Below, in pieces: positions 43,059-52,422 of a stretch of DNA of 64,000 bases. Source of the DNA: CAWBJP01 sp963789165 (lineage in GTDB: Bacteria > Actinomycetota > Acidimicrobiia > IMCC26256 > BP-133); contig CAWBJP010000010.1 of NCBI GenBank assembly GCA_963789165.1, positions 124,001-188,000 of the forward strand, written 5' to 3'. The notes beneath the pieces were generated by a model. That model did no database searches, was not told where the DNA came from, and was given only the letters and a program-made list of their open reading frames with translations. Both the position numbers and the translations under genes were made by a program. Within the stretch, counting starts at the first letter, position 1. Each line of letters starts with the position of its first letter.

Positions 43059-44198
43059 TCAGATGCCGATGCGCTGGGCCAGGAGCTCGCGGTGGTAGGT
43101 GGCGTCGCCCAGGAGGATCTCGGAGGACTTGGCCCGCTTGAAGTACAGGTGGGCGTCGTGCTCCCAGGTGAAGCCGATGCCCCCGTGGATCTGGATGTTC
43201 TCGGCCGCGGCGTGAAAGTAGGCGTCGGAGCAGTACGCCTTGGCCAGGCTGGCCACCACGGGGAGCTCGTCGTTGTCCTCGGCCGCGGCCCAACCGGCGT
43301 AGTAGGCGGCCGACTTGGCCGACTCCACCTCCAGCAGCATGTCGGCGCACTTGTGCTTGATGGCCTGGAAGCTGCCGATGGGCCGGCCGAACTGGATGCG
43401 GACCTTGGCGTACTCCACCGACATGTCGAGGACCCGCTGGGCACCGCCCACCATCTCGGCACACAGGCACACCGCCGCCTGGTCAAGGGTCTTGGACAAG
43501 GCCGCCCACCCTGTCGCCTCTTCCCCCAGGAGCTTCGCCGGCACGCCCGCGAACTCGAGCTTGGCCTGCTTGCGGGTCTGATCCATGGTCGGCAACGGGG
43601 TGCGGGTGAGCCCCTCGGCCCCGCCGTCGACGGCGAAGAAGGAGATCCCGTCGGTGCCTTCGCTGCCCGGCCGGCGAGCAGCCACCACCACCAGGCCGGC
43701 GCTGTGCCCGTCGAGCACGAACATCTTGGTGCCCGAAAGCGTGTAGCCGCCGGCGCCATCTGATGCCGGCACGGCTTCCATGGTGATGCCCGAGGCGTCC
43801 CAGCGGCCGTTGGGCTCGGTGAAGGCCATCGTGGCGATGGTGTCACCCGAGGCGATGCCGGGCAGGAGCGTCTGCTTCTCCTCCTCGGTGCCGGCGTTGA
43901 GGATGGCGTTGGCCGCCAGGCACACCGAGGCGTAGTAGGGAGCGCACAGCAGGGCCCGGCCCATCTCCTCCAGCACCACCACCAGCTCGACGAAGGAGTA
44001 GCCCTGGCCGCCGTACGCCTCGGGGATGTGGAGGGACTGGAGCCCCAGCTCCTTGCCCATTTGGGCCCACACCGCCTCGTCGTAACCGTCGGTCGTCTCC
44101 ATCAGCCGGCGGACCTCGGTGATGGGCGACTTGCCCTCCAGGAAGCGCCGCACGGAGCGGCGCAGCTCCTCCTGCTCCTCGGAAAAAGCGAAGTTCAC
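43059..44198 (-). CDS. Acyl-CoA dehydrogenase
   Basis: A 379-residue flavoprotein of the FadE type, oxidising an acyl-CoA to the enoyl-CoA. It begins VNFAFSEEQEELRRSVRRFL at GTG 44198. It shows PEAYGGQGYSFVELVVVLEEMGRAL, MAFTEPNGRWDASG where other members have an EPxAGSD motif, and the C-terminal IQIHGGIGFTWEHDAHLYFKRA. The degraded flavin motif here and the full motif in its neighbour suggest a heteromeric pair, as known for adjacent FadE genes in mycobacteria (inference). Confidence 0.91.
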   Translation of the reverse strand: MNFAFSEEQEELRRSVRRFLEGKSPITEVRRLMETTDGYDEAVWAQMGKELGLQSLHIPEAYGGQGYSFVELVVVLEEMGRALLCAPYYASVCLAANAILNAGTEEEKQTLLPGIASGDTIATMAFTEPNGRWDASGITMEAVPASDGAGGYTLSGTKMFVLDGHSAGLVVVAARRPGSEGTDGISFFAVDGGAEGLTRTPLPTMDQTRKQAKLEFAGVPAKLLGEEATGWAALSKTLDQAAVCLCAEMVGGAQRVLDMSVEYAKVRIQFGRPIGSFQAIKHKCADMLLEVESAKSAAYYAGWAAAEDNDELPVVASLAKAYCSDAYFHAAAENIQIHGGIGFTWEHDAHLYFKRAKSSEILLGDATYHRELLAQRIGI

Positions 44199-44214
44199 GC
44201 TCTGGCCTTTCGTG

Positions 44215-45393
44215 TCAGCGCGGTTCCCGGGGCAGCCCCAGGACGCGTTCGCCGATGATGTTCTTCTGGATCTCGGAGGAGCCTGCGTAGATGGTCTCCG
44301 CCCGCGAGAACAGGAAGGTGCGCTGGAAGTCGTCCAGCTGGTAGCCCTCCCCCGAGTAGACCTGCCCGGCGGGACCGAGGATCTCCATGGCCAGCTCACC
44401 CAGGTTGCGGTGCCAGGTGCTCCAGTACAGCTTGCCGATGGACGCCTCGGGACCCACCTTCCCGGTCCGGGCCAGGGCGGTGACCATACGCATGCCGCTG
44501 TAGCCCATGATCTTCACGCCGGCGTAGGCCTCGGCCAGGCGCTGGCGGATGTGGGGATCGTCGGCCGCCCCCACCTTGCGGGCCACGTCCACCAGCTGCC
44601 ACAGCTCGCGCTCGAAGGCGATCTGCTGGCCCAGGAAGGCGGTGCCCCGCTCGAAGCCGAGGGTGGCCATGGCCACCTTCCAGCCGCCGTTCACCTCGCC
44701 CACCACCATGTCAGCCGGCGTCCGGGCGTCGTCGAAGAAGACCTCGTTGAACTCGCTCGTGCCCGTCGGCTGGCGGAGCGGCCGAACGGTCACCCCGGGC
44801 TGGTCCATGGGGACGAGGAGGTAGCTGATGCCCTGGTGGGGCGGAGCGGCGGGGTTGGTGCGGGTGACCACGAAGCACCAGTCGGCATGGTGGGCGAACG
44901 TCGTCCACACCTTCTGGCCGTTGACGACCCACTCGTCGCCGTCCAGGACCCCCCGGGTCTGCACCGAAGCCAGGTCGGACCCCGCGTTGGGCTCGGAGTA
45001 CCCCTGGCACCACAGCTCGGTGGCGGAGAGGATCGGAGGCAGGAAGCGGCGCTTCTGCTCGTCGGTGCCGTAGTCGACGAGGGTGGGCCCGAGGAGGCCT
45101 TCCCCGAAGAACCCGATCCGGATGGGGGCGTCGGCCTTGGCGTACTCGGTCGAGAAGATGACCTGCTCGGCGAACGAGGCGCCCCGCCCCCCGTACTCCT
45201 TGGGCCAGGAGAGCCCGATCCAGCCCGCCTCACCCAGCCTGCGTTCCCAGGTCAGAGCCAGATCCCAGTAGGCATCGCGGTCCACGCCGCGCCCGCCGGT
45301 GAGGGGGGCGAACTCCGAGGTCAGGTTCTCGGCCAGCCAGGTCCGGACCTCGTCACGAAAGGCCGCCTCATCAGGCGAATCGCGGAAATCCAT
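44215..45393 (-). CDS. Acyl-CoA dehydrogenase
   Basis: A 392-residue acyl-CoA dehydrogenase: MDFRDSPDEAAFRDEVRTWLAENL, WPKEYGGRGASFAEQVIF, the flavin motif CQGYSEPNAGSDLASVQT, VWTTFAHHADWCFVVTRT and GPAGQVYSGEGYQLDD. It is first in a two-gene operon with the partner 16 nt downstream. A GACCG/CGGTC palindrome lies 22 bp upstream of its ATG and probably binds a TetR-type repressor responding to an acyl-CoA; no regulator gene is adjacent. Confidence 0.92.
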   Translation of the reverse strand: MDFRDSPDEAAFRDEVRTWLAENLTSEFAPLTGGRGVDRDAYWDLALTWERRLGEAGWIGLSWPKEYGGRGASFAEQVIFSTEYAKADAPIRIGFFGEGLLGPTLVDYGTDEQKRRFLPPILSATELWCQGYSEPNAGSDLASVQTRGVLDGDEWVVNGQKVWTTFAHHADWCFVVTRTNPAAPPHQGISYLLVPMDQPGVTVRPLRQPTGTSEFNEVFFDDARTPADMVVGEVNGGWKVAMATLGFERGTAFLGQQIAFERELWQLVDVARKVGAADDPHIRQRLAEAYAGVKIMGYSGMRMVTALARTGKVGPEASIGKLYWSTWHRNLGELAMEILGPAGQVYSGEGYQLDDFQRTFLFSRAETIYAGSSEIQKNIIGERVLGLPREPR

Positions 45394-45414
45394 CAGGGCA
45401 GGAGGGTACTACTA

Positions 45415-45426
45415 GACCGACCGGTC
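45415..45426. promoter_or_regulatory. Palindromic operator upstream of the acyl-CoA dehydrogenases
   Basis: GACCG-AC-CGGTC is a perfect dyad. On the minus strand it lies inside TTGACCGGTCGGTCTAGTAG, so a bound repressor would block a promoter with TTGACC as -35. TetR-family regulators of fatty-acid genes use sites of this kind. Confidence 0.55.
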
Positions 45427-45457
45427 AAGAAAAAAGTGCGGGGTCTCAAAGCAAAGG

Positions 45458-45670
45458 CAAAGGCGCATTGAAGGGGGGAGGGGTGCGCGGCGCGGCGCCG
45501 GTTCGTTACGGGTGGTACGTACGTGACAACAGCACGGTTACGGCCATGCCTCGAAACATTTGGTGACAGATTCCGCCACTTGTCGGACAAATCTGTCACC
45601 AAAAACCTGGGGACCTCCGGCACCCGCCGACGACGCTCCGGCGCTCCAACCCCCCTTCATTGCGCCTTTG
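45458..45670. repeat. 213-bp palindromic element with 21-bp inverted ends, copy 1
   Basis: The ends 45458-45478 and 45650-45670 are inverted repeats matching at 20 of 21 positions, with core GCAATGAAGGGGG. Inside is a second perfect hairpin at 45559-45603. The pair at 53410-53542 has the same outer core and a different inner hairpin. The element fills most of the gap between the dehydrogenase operon and the PilZ gene. Confidence 0.7.
45559..45603 (-). terminator. Inner hairpin of the palindromic element, possible terminator of the PilZ gene
   Basis: Perfect 14-bp stem TTTGGTGACAGATT/AATCTGTCACCAAA with a 17-nt loop. It lies downstream of the PilZ gene on the minus strand. Confidence 0.5.
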
Positions 45671-45686
45671 ACTTCCGCCCGGCTTG

Positions 45687-46285
45687 TCAGCCCTCCAGCT
45701 GGACCAGGCGGGAGAGGCGTTCCCGGTCGTCGACGGACATGGTGGGATAGGCCAGCCGGTACTCCCAGCCGTCCCCGGAGAGGTCCACGGTGATGACCCG
45801 GGCCGGCGTAACCACCGCCCCGCCGTCGGGCAGGTCGATGGACAGGACCGGATCCGAGTCGTCGGGCCAGGGACGATCGGTGGTGACCCGGCAGCCGCCG
45901 GTGGACAGGTCGACGGTCTCGCCGCTCACGATGGTGGGTACCGCCCGCTCCCCCATCCCCATTCGGACCGGCAGGGAGAGGCGGACCCGGGCGCGGTGCG
46001 CCGCTGCACCCGTTCGACGCCGGCCACGTCGAGGACCAGCAGACCATCAGACTCCAGGGTCGCCTTGCCCGTGAGCCGGTAGAGGGCCTCCGGAGCGAAG
46101 AAGCTGGCCACCACGTCGGTGACGTCACCGTCAGGGCGGGGCGAGGCACCCAGATCGACCACGATCCGCTCGTCGGGCACCACGACTCCGGTCAGGCAGT
46201 CCCGACCCGGCGACGCCCCCATCGGCTCGATGAGTGCGATCTGCCCCGGCGTGGGCTTCCACTGGTCCGTGCGCGTTGCCGACAT
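45687..46285 (-). pseudogene. PilZ-domain protein with one frame break
   Basis: The N-terminal frame starts at ATG 46285 behind GGAGGAGG and reads a YcgR-like domain ending VERVQRRTAP. The C-terminal frame, one base away, continues VRLSLPVRMG, VDLSTGGCRV and VITVDLSGDGWEYRLAY, the PilZ barrel. Adding one C to the C/G run near 45984-45992 gives RRTAPRVRLSLPV, which recreates the Arg-rich c-di-GMP-binding motif RxxxR and DLSTGG. PilZ proteins bind c-di-GMP and act on surface processes. The break could be a sequence error. Confidence 0.8.
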
Positions 46286-46326
46286 GACAACCTCCTCCCC
46301 TGCGCTCTCCAGGGTACGGCCAGGGG

Positions 46327-46332
46327 TAGCGT
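46327..46332 (+). promoter_or_regulatory. Putative -10 box (TAGCGT) for the 46339 gene
   Basis: TAGCGT followed by 6 nt and ATG 46339; leaderless start predicted. Confidence 0.45.
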
Positions 46333-46338
46333 GTGCGC

Positions 46339-46947
46339 ATGCCGCGGCCCGCACATTTCGAGGATGCCCGCCTCCGGATCGACAAGATCGTCGTCGGGCC
46401 CTACGAGAACAACGTGTTCGTGCTCCGGGACAAGGGCAGCGGCGAGGGACTCATCATCGACGCCGCCAACGAGCACGATCTCCTCATCCCGGTGGCCCGG
46501 GCCGCCAATGTGCGCCGGGTGCTGACCACCCACGGCCACTGGGACCACATCCAGGCGGTGGAGGCGGCCCGCAACGCCGGCATCGACGTCGGCGTCGGCC
46601 CGGCCGACGCCGACATGCTCCCCGGCTACGACTTCGTGGTGGCGGACGAGGATGTCATCACCGTCGGTGACCTGCGCCTCCACGCCGTCCACACGCCGGG
46701 CCACACCCCCGGATCGGTGTGCTTCACGCTGGAAGGCTGGCCCATCCTCTTCTCGGGGGACACGCTGTTCCCCGGCGGCCCCGGTGCCACCCAGAGCCCG
46801 AAGGCCTTCGCCGAGATCATCCGCTCGCTGGACAACCGGCTCCTCCCCCTGCCCGAGGACACGCTGGTGCTGCCCGGCCACGGACTCGACACCACCATCG
46901 GCTCGGAGCGCCCCCACCTGGGCGAGTGGGCCGAGCGGGGCTACTAG
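46339..46947 (+). CDS. Metallo-beta-lactamase-fold hydrolase (glyoxalase II-like)
   Basis: A 202-residue cytoplasmic hydrolase with two-metal site residues in TTHGHWDHIQAV (HxHxDH), VHTPGHTPGSVCF, LFSGDTLFPGG and LVLPGHG. The family includes hydroxyacylglutathione hydrolase-like thioesterases. ATG 46339 is preferred over GTG 46333 because it stands 6 nt after a TAGCGT box. The TAG stop is also the first three bases of the structured repeat 46945-47107. Confidence 0.9.
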   Translation: MPRPAHFEDARLRIDKIVVGPYENNVFVLRDKGSGEGLIIDAANEHDLLIPVARAANVRRVLTTHGHWDHIQAVEAARNAGIDVGVGPADADMLPGYDFVVADEDVITVGDLRLHAVHTPGHTPGSVCFTLEGWPILFSGDTLFPGGPGATQSPKAFAEIIRSLDNRLLPLPEDTLVLPGHGLDTTIGSERPHLGEWAERGY

Positions 46948-47107
46948 TGGGCGCTCGGGGAAATCACGTGGATGGATCGCCGAGTCAGGGTCGTCGCTGG
47001 CAAGGACGCACGACGAGGCGGAGTTTTTCCTCCGCCGAGGAGGAGGACGCCGCCAGCGGCGGCACTGGCCGGCGAGACGCCACGATGATTTCCCCGAGAG
47101 TCCACTA
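46945..47107 (+). repeat. 163-nt structured element, copy 1
   Basis: Inverted ends TAGTGG and CCACTA enclose arms that pair (CTCGGGGAAATCA with TGATTTCCCCGAG) and a 90-nt core (46982-47071) that is about 94% identical to 51749-51838. The core folds into a 12-bp stem and a GGCGGAG/CTCCGCC hairpin with a T-rich loop. The two outermost TAGs are the stop codons of the convergent genes on either side. It may act as a bidirectional terminator or be a mobile palindromic element. Confidence 0.8.
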
Positions 47108-49231
47108 AAAGGTCGCCTGCCGGGGGGTGTTGACGACCGAGAGGCCCTCGGGAGACTCGAGCACCTCGCACTCCTCGCGCTCGACCTGGATGGACAGGAG
47201 CCCGCCCATGAGGGGGATGCCCTCCAGGGACAGCGATCCGATCCAGGGCGGCACGGCCGGCGCCAGGTTGATGAGGTCGTTGCGGATGTCGGGTTCGAAC
47301 CGCAGCATCGTCCGCAGGAACAGCAGCGGCGACGCCGCGGCCCAGGCCTGGGGTGAGCAGGAGGTCGGGTAGGCCACCGGGAAGCGGAACTGGGCTCGGG
47401 GGAGGCCGGCGAAGAGCTCGGGGAGGCGGTCGTCGAAGAAGGGGGCGGCGGCGATGAGGCCCTCCATCACCTGGTGGGCCTCCTCTACGAACCCGTAGCG
47501 CATGAGGCCGGCGGCGGCGATGGCGTTGTCATGGGGCCACACGCTGCCGCAGTGGTAGCTGATGGGGTTGAAGCCCTTCACCGACTCGGCCAGCGTCCGC
47601 ACCCCGAAGCCGGAGAACAGATCGTCCGACAGCAGGTGGCGGACCACGGAGGCGGCCTTGTCCTCGTCGACGATGCCCGTCCACAGACAGTGGGCCATGT
47701 TCGACGCCAGGGCGTCGACCGGCGCCTTGTCGGCGTCGAGAGCCATGGCGAAGAGGCCCTGATCGGCCAGCCAGAAGTCCCGGTTGAAGTTCTCCTTGAG
47801 GGCCGCCGCCCGCTTACGCAGGCGCTCGGCCAGGGCTTGGTCCCCGGCCTCGGTGGCGAAGTGGCTGCGGGCCACCAGGGCGGCGTACACGTAGCCCTGC
47901 ACCTCGCACATGGCGATGGGCGCCCGGGCCAGGCGACCGTCGGCAAAGCGGATGGCGTCCGGGGAGTCCTTCCAGCCCTGGTTGGCCAGGCCCCGGTCGG
48001 AGGCCCGCTCGTACTCCACGTAGCCGTCGCCGTCGCGGTCGCCGAAGCGGTCGATCCACTCCAGGGCCCGGTCGGCGGCCGGCAGCAGGGCGTCGACTTC
48101 GCCCCGGCGGCTCCCCCACCGCTGCAGCTCGCCCAGCACCATGACGAACAGGGGGGTGGCGTCGGCGGACCCGTAGTAGATCCTGCCGCCCCCGAGCGAG
48201 ATCCCGGCCGCTTCCCCGAAGCGCATCTCATGGAGGATCCGGCCCGGTTCCTCCTCGGTGAGGGCGTTGACCTCCTTGCCCTGGAAGCGGGCCAGCGTCT
48301 GGAGGGTGCCCAGCGCCAGGTCGGGATCGATCATCATCGCCATCCACGACGTGATCAGGGAGTCCCGCCCGAAAAGGGTCATGAACCAGGGCGCCCCGGC
48401 CGCCACCACCGCCCGGTCCGGGTGGTCGGGATCGAAGATGCGGAGGGCGGCGAGGTCCTCGGTAGAGCGCTCCAGGAGGGCCTGGAAGACGTCGTGGTCG
48501 GTCTGGATGACGGGGAGCTGGCGCCGCCACGCCTCGAGCCGCTCCCTCGGCGTGGCCCGGTCGACGGGCACGCCGCAGCGGTGGCGGGGCTCGACGGGCT
48601 TGCCGTCGATGACCGGGGTGACCTGCAGACACGTGGACCACTGGCCCCGGGCGGGGATGATCAGCTCGTAGGAGGCGATGTTCCCGTTGATCTTGGGCGG
48701 GGTCGAGAAATCGATGTAGGCGGCCCGCTGGAGGGCTCCGCGCCGGAAGGTGAACGTCATGCGGGCCCGGTCGGATTCGAGGCCGAGGTCCCCGGACCGC
48801 TCGATGCGGCCCTCCTTGACCTCGAAGAGGTCAGCGAAATCGCAGCCCAGGGTCAGCTCGACGGCACAGAAGGCGGGCTCCTCCCCGAAGTTGCGCACCA
48901 CGAGGTCCTCGCGCATGCCCCGGCCCACGTAGCGGTGGCGGAAGACGACCAGGTGGGAGTCGGCCCGGCCCCGCAGGGGGTGGTCGCGCAGCACGAAGGA
49001 GGCGGAGAACGGGTCGGTGGTGGTCGCGGCCAGGGGCTCGGGGATCTCGCCGTTGATTCGCAGCTCCATCTCGGACATGAAGCGGGTGTCCCGGTAGAAG
49101 AGCCCTTCCGGGAACCCGGAGTGCATGTTCCCGGTCCGGCCCGAGATGCAGAAGGCCGGCCCCTCGACCAGGGTGATCGTTCCCGCTGCGCCCAGCGAGG
49201 GACTCGACGCCGACGTCCACGGACTCACCAT
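47105..49231 (-). CDS. Glycogen-debranching-type amylo-alpha-1,6-glucosidase family protein
   Basis: A 708-residue protein. The N-terminal beta-sandwich of debranching enzymes shows GNMHSGFPEGLFYRDTRFMSEMELRING, and an (alpha/alpha)6 barrel follows with GAPWFMTLFGRDSLITSWMAM, NQGWKDSPDAI, AMCEVQGYVYAAL and GSVWPHDNAIAAAG. Such proteins cleave alpha-1,6 branches or related alpha-glucosides in the cytoplasm. The ATG at 49231 is 9 nt after a TAGGGT box. Exact specificity is open, since relatives also act on trehalose-like and exogenous glycans. Confidence 0.9.
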   Translation of the reverse strand: MVSPWTSASSPSLGAAGTITLVEGPAFCISGRTGNMHSGFPEGLFYRDTRFMSEMELRINGEIPEPLAATTTDPFSASFVLRDHPLRGRADSHLVVFRHRYVGRGMREDLVVRNFGEEPAFCAVELTLGCDFADLFEVKEGRIERSGDLGLESDRARMTFTFRRGALQRAAYIDFSTPPKINGNIASYELIIPARGQWSTCLQVTPVIDGKPVEPRHRCGVPVDRATPRERLEAWRRQLPVIQTDHDVFQALLERSTEDLAALRIFDPDHPDRAVVAAGAPWFMTLFGRDSLITSWMAMMIDPDLALGTLQTLARFQGKEVNALTEEEPGRILHEMRFGEAAGISLGGGRIYYGSADATPLFVMVLGELQRWGSRRGEVDALLPAADRALEWIDRFGDRDGDGYVEYERASDRGLANQGWKDSPDAIRFADGRLARAPIAMCEVQGYVYAALVARSHFATEAGDQALAERLRKRAAALKENFNRDFWLADQGLFAMALDADKAPVDALASNMAHCLWTGIVDEDKAASVVRHLLSDDLFSGFGVRTLAESVKGFNPISYHCGSVWPHDNAIAAAGLMRYGFVEEAHQVMEGLIAAAPFFDDRLPELFAGLPRAQFRFPVAYPTSCSPQAWAAASPLLFLRTMLRFEPDIRNDLINLAPAVPPWIGSLSLEGIPLMGGLLSIQVEREECEVLESPEGLSVVNTPRQATF

Positions 49232-49240
49232 CGGGAGGGC

Positions 49241-49246
49241 ACCCTA
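49241..49246 (-). promoter_or_regulatory. Putative -10 box (TAGGGT) of the debranching-type gene
   Basis: On the minus strand TAGGGT is followed by 9 nt and ATG 49231, with no ribosome-binding site. Confidence 0.4.
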
Positions 49247-49265
49247 CCCGGCTGGCCTCGACCTT

Positions 49266-49649
49266 CTAACTGCAGTTCTTGGCGTCGAAGTCGGAGATCT
49301 TCGAATCGTCGAAGGACTTCAGGGCCGAGAAGTCACCGTCGGCGGCCTTGCGGAACGCTTCCACGCCCTTGGCCACGTCGGCTTTGATCTCGGCCGGCGC
49401 GGCGGCCACCAAATCGTCCAGCTCCCGGCCGAAATCCTCGAACAACCGGGCGAAACCGGCCTGGACCTTCTCCGGCGTGTCCGCCTCGGCGCTGATCAGC
49501 CGGTCGCTGGCCTCGTCGAGCTGGTCGGTGACCTTGCAGTACCGATCCGCACCGCTCCCGGTCGCCGCGTTGGCCCCGTCGCCCCCGTCGCCCCCACAGC
49601 CGGCCAGCGCACCGAGCCCGACCGCCACCAGGATCCACCACGCGTTCAC
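49266..49649 (-). CDS. Putative lipoprotein
   Basis: A 127-residue exported protein with a short signal and lipobox (LVAVGLGALAGCGGDGG), then a Gly/Ala linker and a helical domain with two further cysteines (DRYCKVTDQLDEAS and DAKNCS at the end) that could form a disulfide. GTG 49649 is preferred over GTG 49673 because TAGGTT lies 8 nt before it and the signal then has normal length. Function unknown. Confidence 0.72.
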   Translation of the reverse strand: MNAWWILVAVGLGALAGCGGDGGDGANAATGSGADRYCKVTDQLDEASDRLISAEADTPEKVQAGFARLFEDFGRELDDLVAAAPAEIKADVAKGVEAFRKAADGDFSALKSFDDSKISDFDAKNCS

Positions 49650-49657
49650 GGGCCGAG

Positions 49658-49663
49658 AACCTA
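49658..49663 (-). promoter_or_regulatory. Putative -10 box (TAGGTT) of the lipoprotein gene
   Basis: On the minus strand TAGGTT precedes GTG 49649 by 8 nt. It lies next to the operator of the suf operon and may be affected by it. Confidence 0.4.
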
Positions 49664-49667
49664 CCTT

Positions 49668-49689
49668 TTCCACTACGGGCGTAGTGGAA
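49668..49689. promoter_or_regulatory. Palindromic operator upstream of sufCSU
   Basis: Perfect 9-bp inverted repeat around a GGGC spacer, core CACTAC-N4-GTAGTG. It is directly in front of the TAGACT box of sufC. A near-identical dyad (CACTAC-N4-ATAGTA) lies upstream of sufB at 61633-61656, so both suf operons probably answer to one regulator, such as a SufR- or Rrf2-type iron-sulfur sensor encoded elsewhere. Confidence 0.65.
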
Positions 49690-49690
49690 T

Positions 49691-49696
49691 TAGACT
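49691..49696 (+). promoter_or_regulatory. Putative -10 box (TAGACT) of sufCSU
   Basis: TAGACT lies 9 nt before ATG 49706 and immediately after the palindrome 49668-49689, so a protein on the palindrome would cover the promoter. Confidence 0.5.
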
Positions 49697-49705
49697 CTGG
49701 AAACC

Positions 49706-50472
<767 letters not shown>

Positions 50473-50473
<1 letters not shown>

Positions 50474-51714
50474 TGACGACGCGGGGGGCGACGTCGATGC
50501 AGCGTTTGAAGAGTGACTTTCCCATCCTGGAGCGCCAGGTCAACGGCAAGCGCCTGGTGTACCTGGATTCCGCCGCCACGGCCCAGAAGCCCCTGTCCGT
50601 CCTCGACGCCATGGAGGACTTCTACCGGCAACGCAACGCCAACGTGCACCGGGGTGTCTACACACTGGCCGAGGAGGCCACCGCCGCCTACGAGGGCGCC
50701 CGGGCCAGGGTGGCCCGCTTCGCCCGGGCGACCCAACGCGCCGAGATCGTCTTCACCAAGTCGACCACCGAGGCGGTCAACCTGGTGGCCCACAGCTGGG
50801 GCCGCTCCCAGCTGGCGGCGGGCGACGTCGTCGTCCTGACCCAGATGGAGCACCACGCCAACGTGGTGCCCTGGCAGATGCTGGCCGCCGAGCGGGGCAT
50901 CGAGCTGCGCTGGATCCCGATCACCCCCGAGGGCCGGCTGGATCTCACCAACCTGGCCGAGCTTCTCGACGGCGCCCGGTTGCTGTGCGTCACAGCCGTG
51001 TCCAACGTGCTGGGAACGATCAACGACATCGCTCCCCTGGCGGCCGCGGCCCACGCCGCCGGCGCCCTGATCCTGGTCGACGCGGCCCAGGCCGCCCCCC
51101 ACCTGGGCGTGGACGTGGCCGCCTGGGACGCCGACTTCTGCGCCTTCTCCGGTCACAAGATGCTGGGCCCCACCGGCATCGGGGTGCTGTGGGCGCGCCG
51201 GCAGCTGCTGGAGGAGATCCCGCCCTTCATGGGAGGCGGGGAGATGATCACCGACGTGACCTTCTCCGGGTTCACACCCGCCGAAGTCCCGTGGAAGTTC
51301 GAGGCGGGGACGCAACCCATCGCCGAGGCCGTGGCCCTGGGCGCCGCCATCGACTACCTGGACGCGGTGGGCATGGACGCCGTCCGGGCCCACGAGATGG
51401 CGCTGACCGGCTACGCCCTGGAGGCGCTGGCCGAGCGCTTCGAGGATCGCATCCGGGTCCACGGCCCGCCCGAACCGGAGGCCCGCTCCGGCGTGATCTC
51501 CTTCGAGCTGGCCGGCATCCACCCCCACGACATCGCCCAGGTGCTCGACGCCGAGGGGGTGTGCGTCCGGGCCGGCCACCACTGCGCCAAGCCGCTCATG
51601 CGGGTGCTGGGGGTGCCGGCCACGGCCCGGGCGTCGTTCTACATCTACAACGACGAGGCCGACGTCGCCGCCTTGGTGGATGCCCTCGTCGCCGCCGAGA
51701 AGCTCTTCGCCTAG
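50473..51714 (+). CDS. sufS: Cysteine desulfurase SufS
   Basis: A 413-residue PLP enzyme of class II cysteine desulfurases, giving sulfur from cysteine to the SUF scaffold. Landmarks are YLDSAATAQKPL, RGVYTLAEEAT, MEHHANVVPWQ, the PLP-binding lysine in FSGHKMLGPTGIG and the active-site cysteine in RAGHHCAKPLM. GTG 50473 overlaps the sufC stop by one base; ATG 50497 is an alternative start. The TAG stop is the first three bases of the structured repeat that separates it from sufU. Confidence 0.95.
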
Positions 51715-51877
51715 TGGTGCGTCCGGTGAATGGCGGCGCGGTTACGGCGAGTCAGGGGCGTCGGTGGCAAGGACGCACGACGAGGCGGAGCTTTTCCTCC
51801 GCCGAGGAGGAGGACGCCGCCAGCGACGTCACTGGCCGTCGTAACCGCCCGCCATTTGCCGGGCGTACCACTTAAGG
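51712..51877 (+). repeat. 166-nt structured element, copy 2, between sufS and sufU
   Basis: Same 90-nt core as the element at 46945 (five differences) in the same orientation. The arms have a different sequence but are again complementary over about 38 nt (for example GCGGTTACGGCG against CGTCGTAACCGC). It starts at the sufS stop codon and ends 15 nt before ATG of sufU, so it is transcribed inside the operon and could protect or attenuate the message. Confidence 0.8.
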
Positions 51878-51892
51878 AGAAGCGACCACCCC

Positions 51893-52393
51893 ATGTCGGG
51901 CCTCGAGGATCTGTACCGCGAAATCATCCTGGACCACTACCGCTCCCCCCGGAACCGGGGCGAGCTACCCGTTCCGCCGGCCCGAAAGTTCGAGGGCTTC
52001 AACCCGCTGTGCGGCGACGAGATCGTGCTCTACCTCGACGTGGACGGCGGGTCCGACACGGTGACCGACCTGCGCATCGGCGGCCAGGGCTGCTCCATCA
52101 GCCAGGCGTCGTCCTCCATGATGGGGGCGGCGGTGAAGGGGAAATCGGTGGCCGACGCCCGCCGCCTCATCCGGGCCTTCAAGGCGCTCATGTCCATCCA
52201 CGAGTCCCGCCTGGAGGGCGAGGTCGACGGCGACGCCCTCGCCGCCGAGTTGGAGGGAGTGGCGCTCGGCGACCTCGAGGCGCTGCAGGGCGTGGTGAAG
52301 TTCCCGGTGCGCATCAAGTGCGCCACCCTGGCTTGGAACACCCTGGCCCAGGGCCTGGACGACAACGGGGCCGAGGCTTTCATCGACCAGTAG
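51893..52393 (+). CDS. sufU: SufU sulfur-transfer protein
   Basis: A 166-residue IscU-fold protein, zinc-dependent sulfur acceptor of SufS in Gram-positive bacteria. It starts LEDLYREIILDHYRSPRNRG and has the zinc ligands in NPLCGDEIVLYL (Cys and Asp), GQGCSISQASSSMM and RIKCATLAWNTL. AAGGAG precedes ATG 51893. It is the last gene of the sufC-sufS-sufU operon. Confidence 0.95.
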   Translation: MSGLEDLYREIILDHYRSPRNRGELPVPPARKFEGFNPLCGDEIVLYLDVDGGSDTVTDLRIGGQGCSISQASSSMMGAAVKGKSVADARRLIRAFKALMSIHESRLEGEVDGDALAAELEGVALGDLEALQGVVKFPVRIKCATLAWNTLAQGLDDNGAEAFIDQ

Positions 52394-52422
52394 TCCCTCC
52401 ACTCACTAACTTGGCGCTCTGT

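Noticed and set aside
42771..43763. Plus-strand 330-codon frame opposite the acyl-CoA dehydrogenase
   Set aside because: Antisense shadow of a clear flavoprotein gene, with no start signals or motifs.
45958..46082. Possible second small gene at the start of the PilZ C-terminal frame (45687-45962)
   Set aside because: Its MGMGERAVP start falls inside the PilZ barrel and the preceding frame holds the first half of the same domain; a one-base break in one gene is simpler.
51720..51875. Short coding frames inside the 163-nt elements (GRTTRRSFSSAEEEDAAS)
   Set aside because: The frame is shared only because the DNA is nearly identical. Changes fall in paired positions rather than third codon positions, and there is no start signal.
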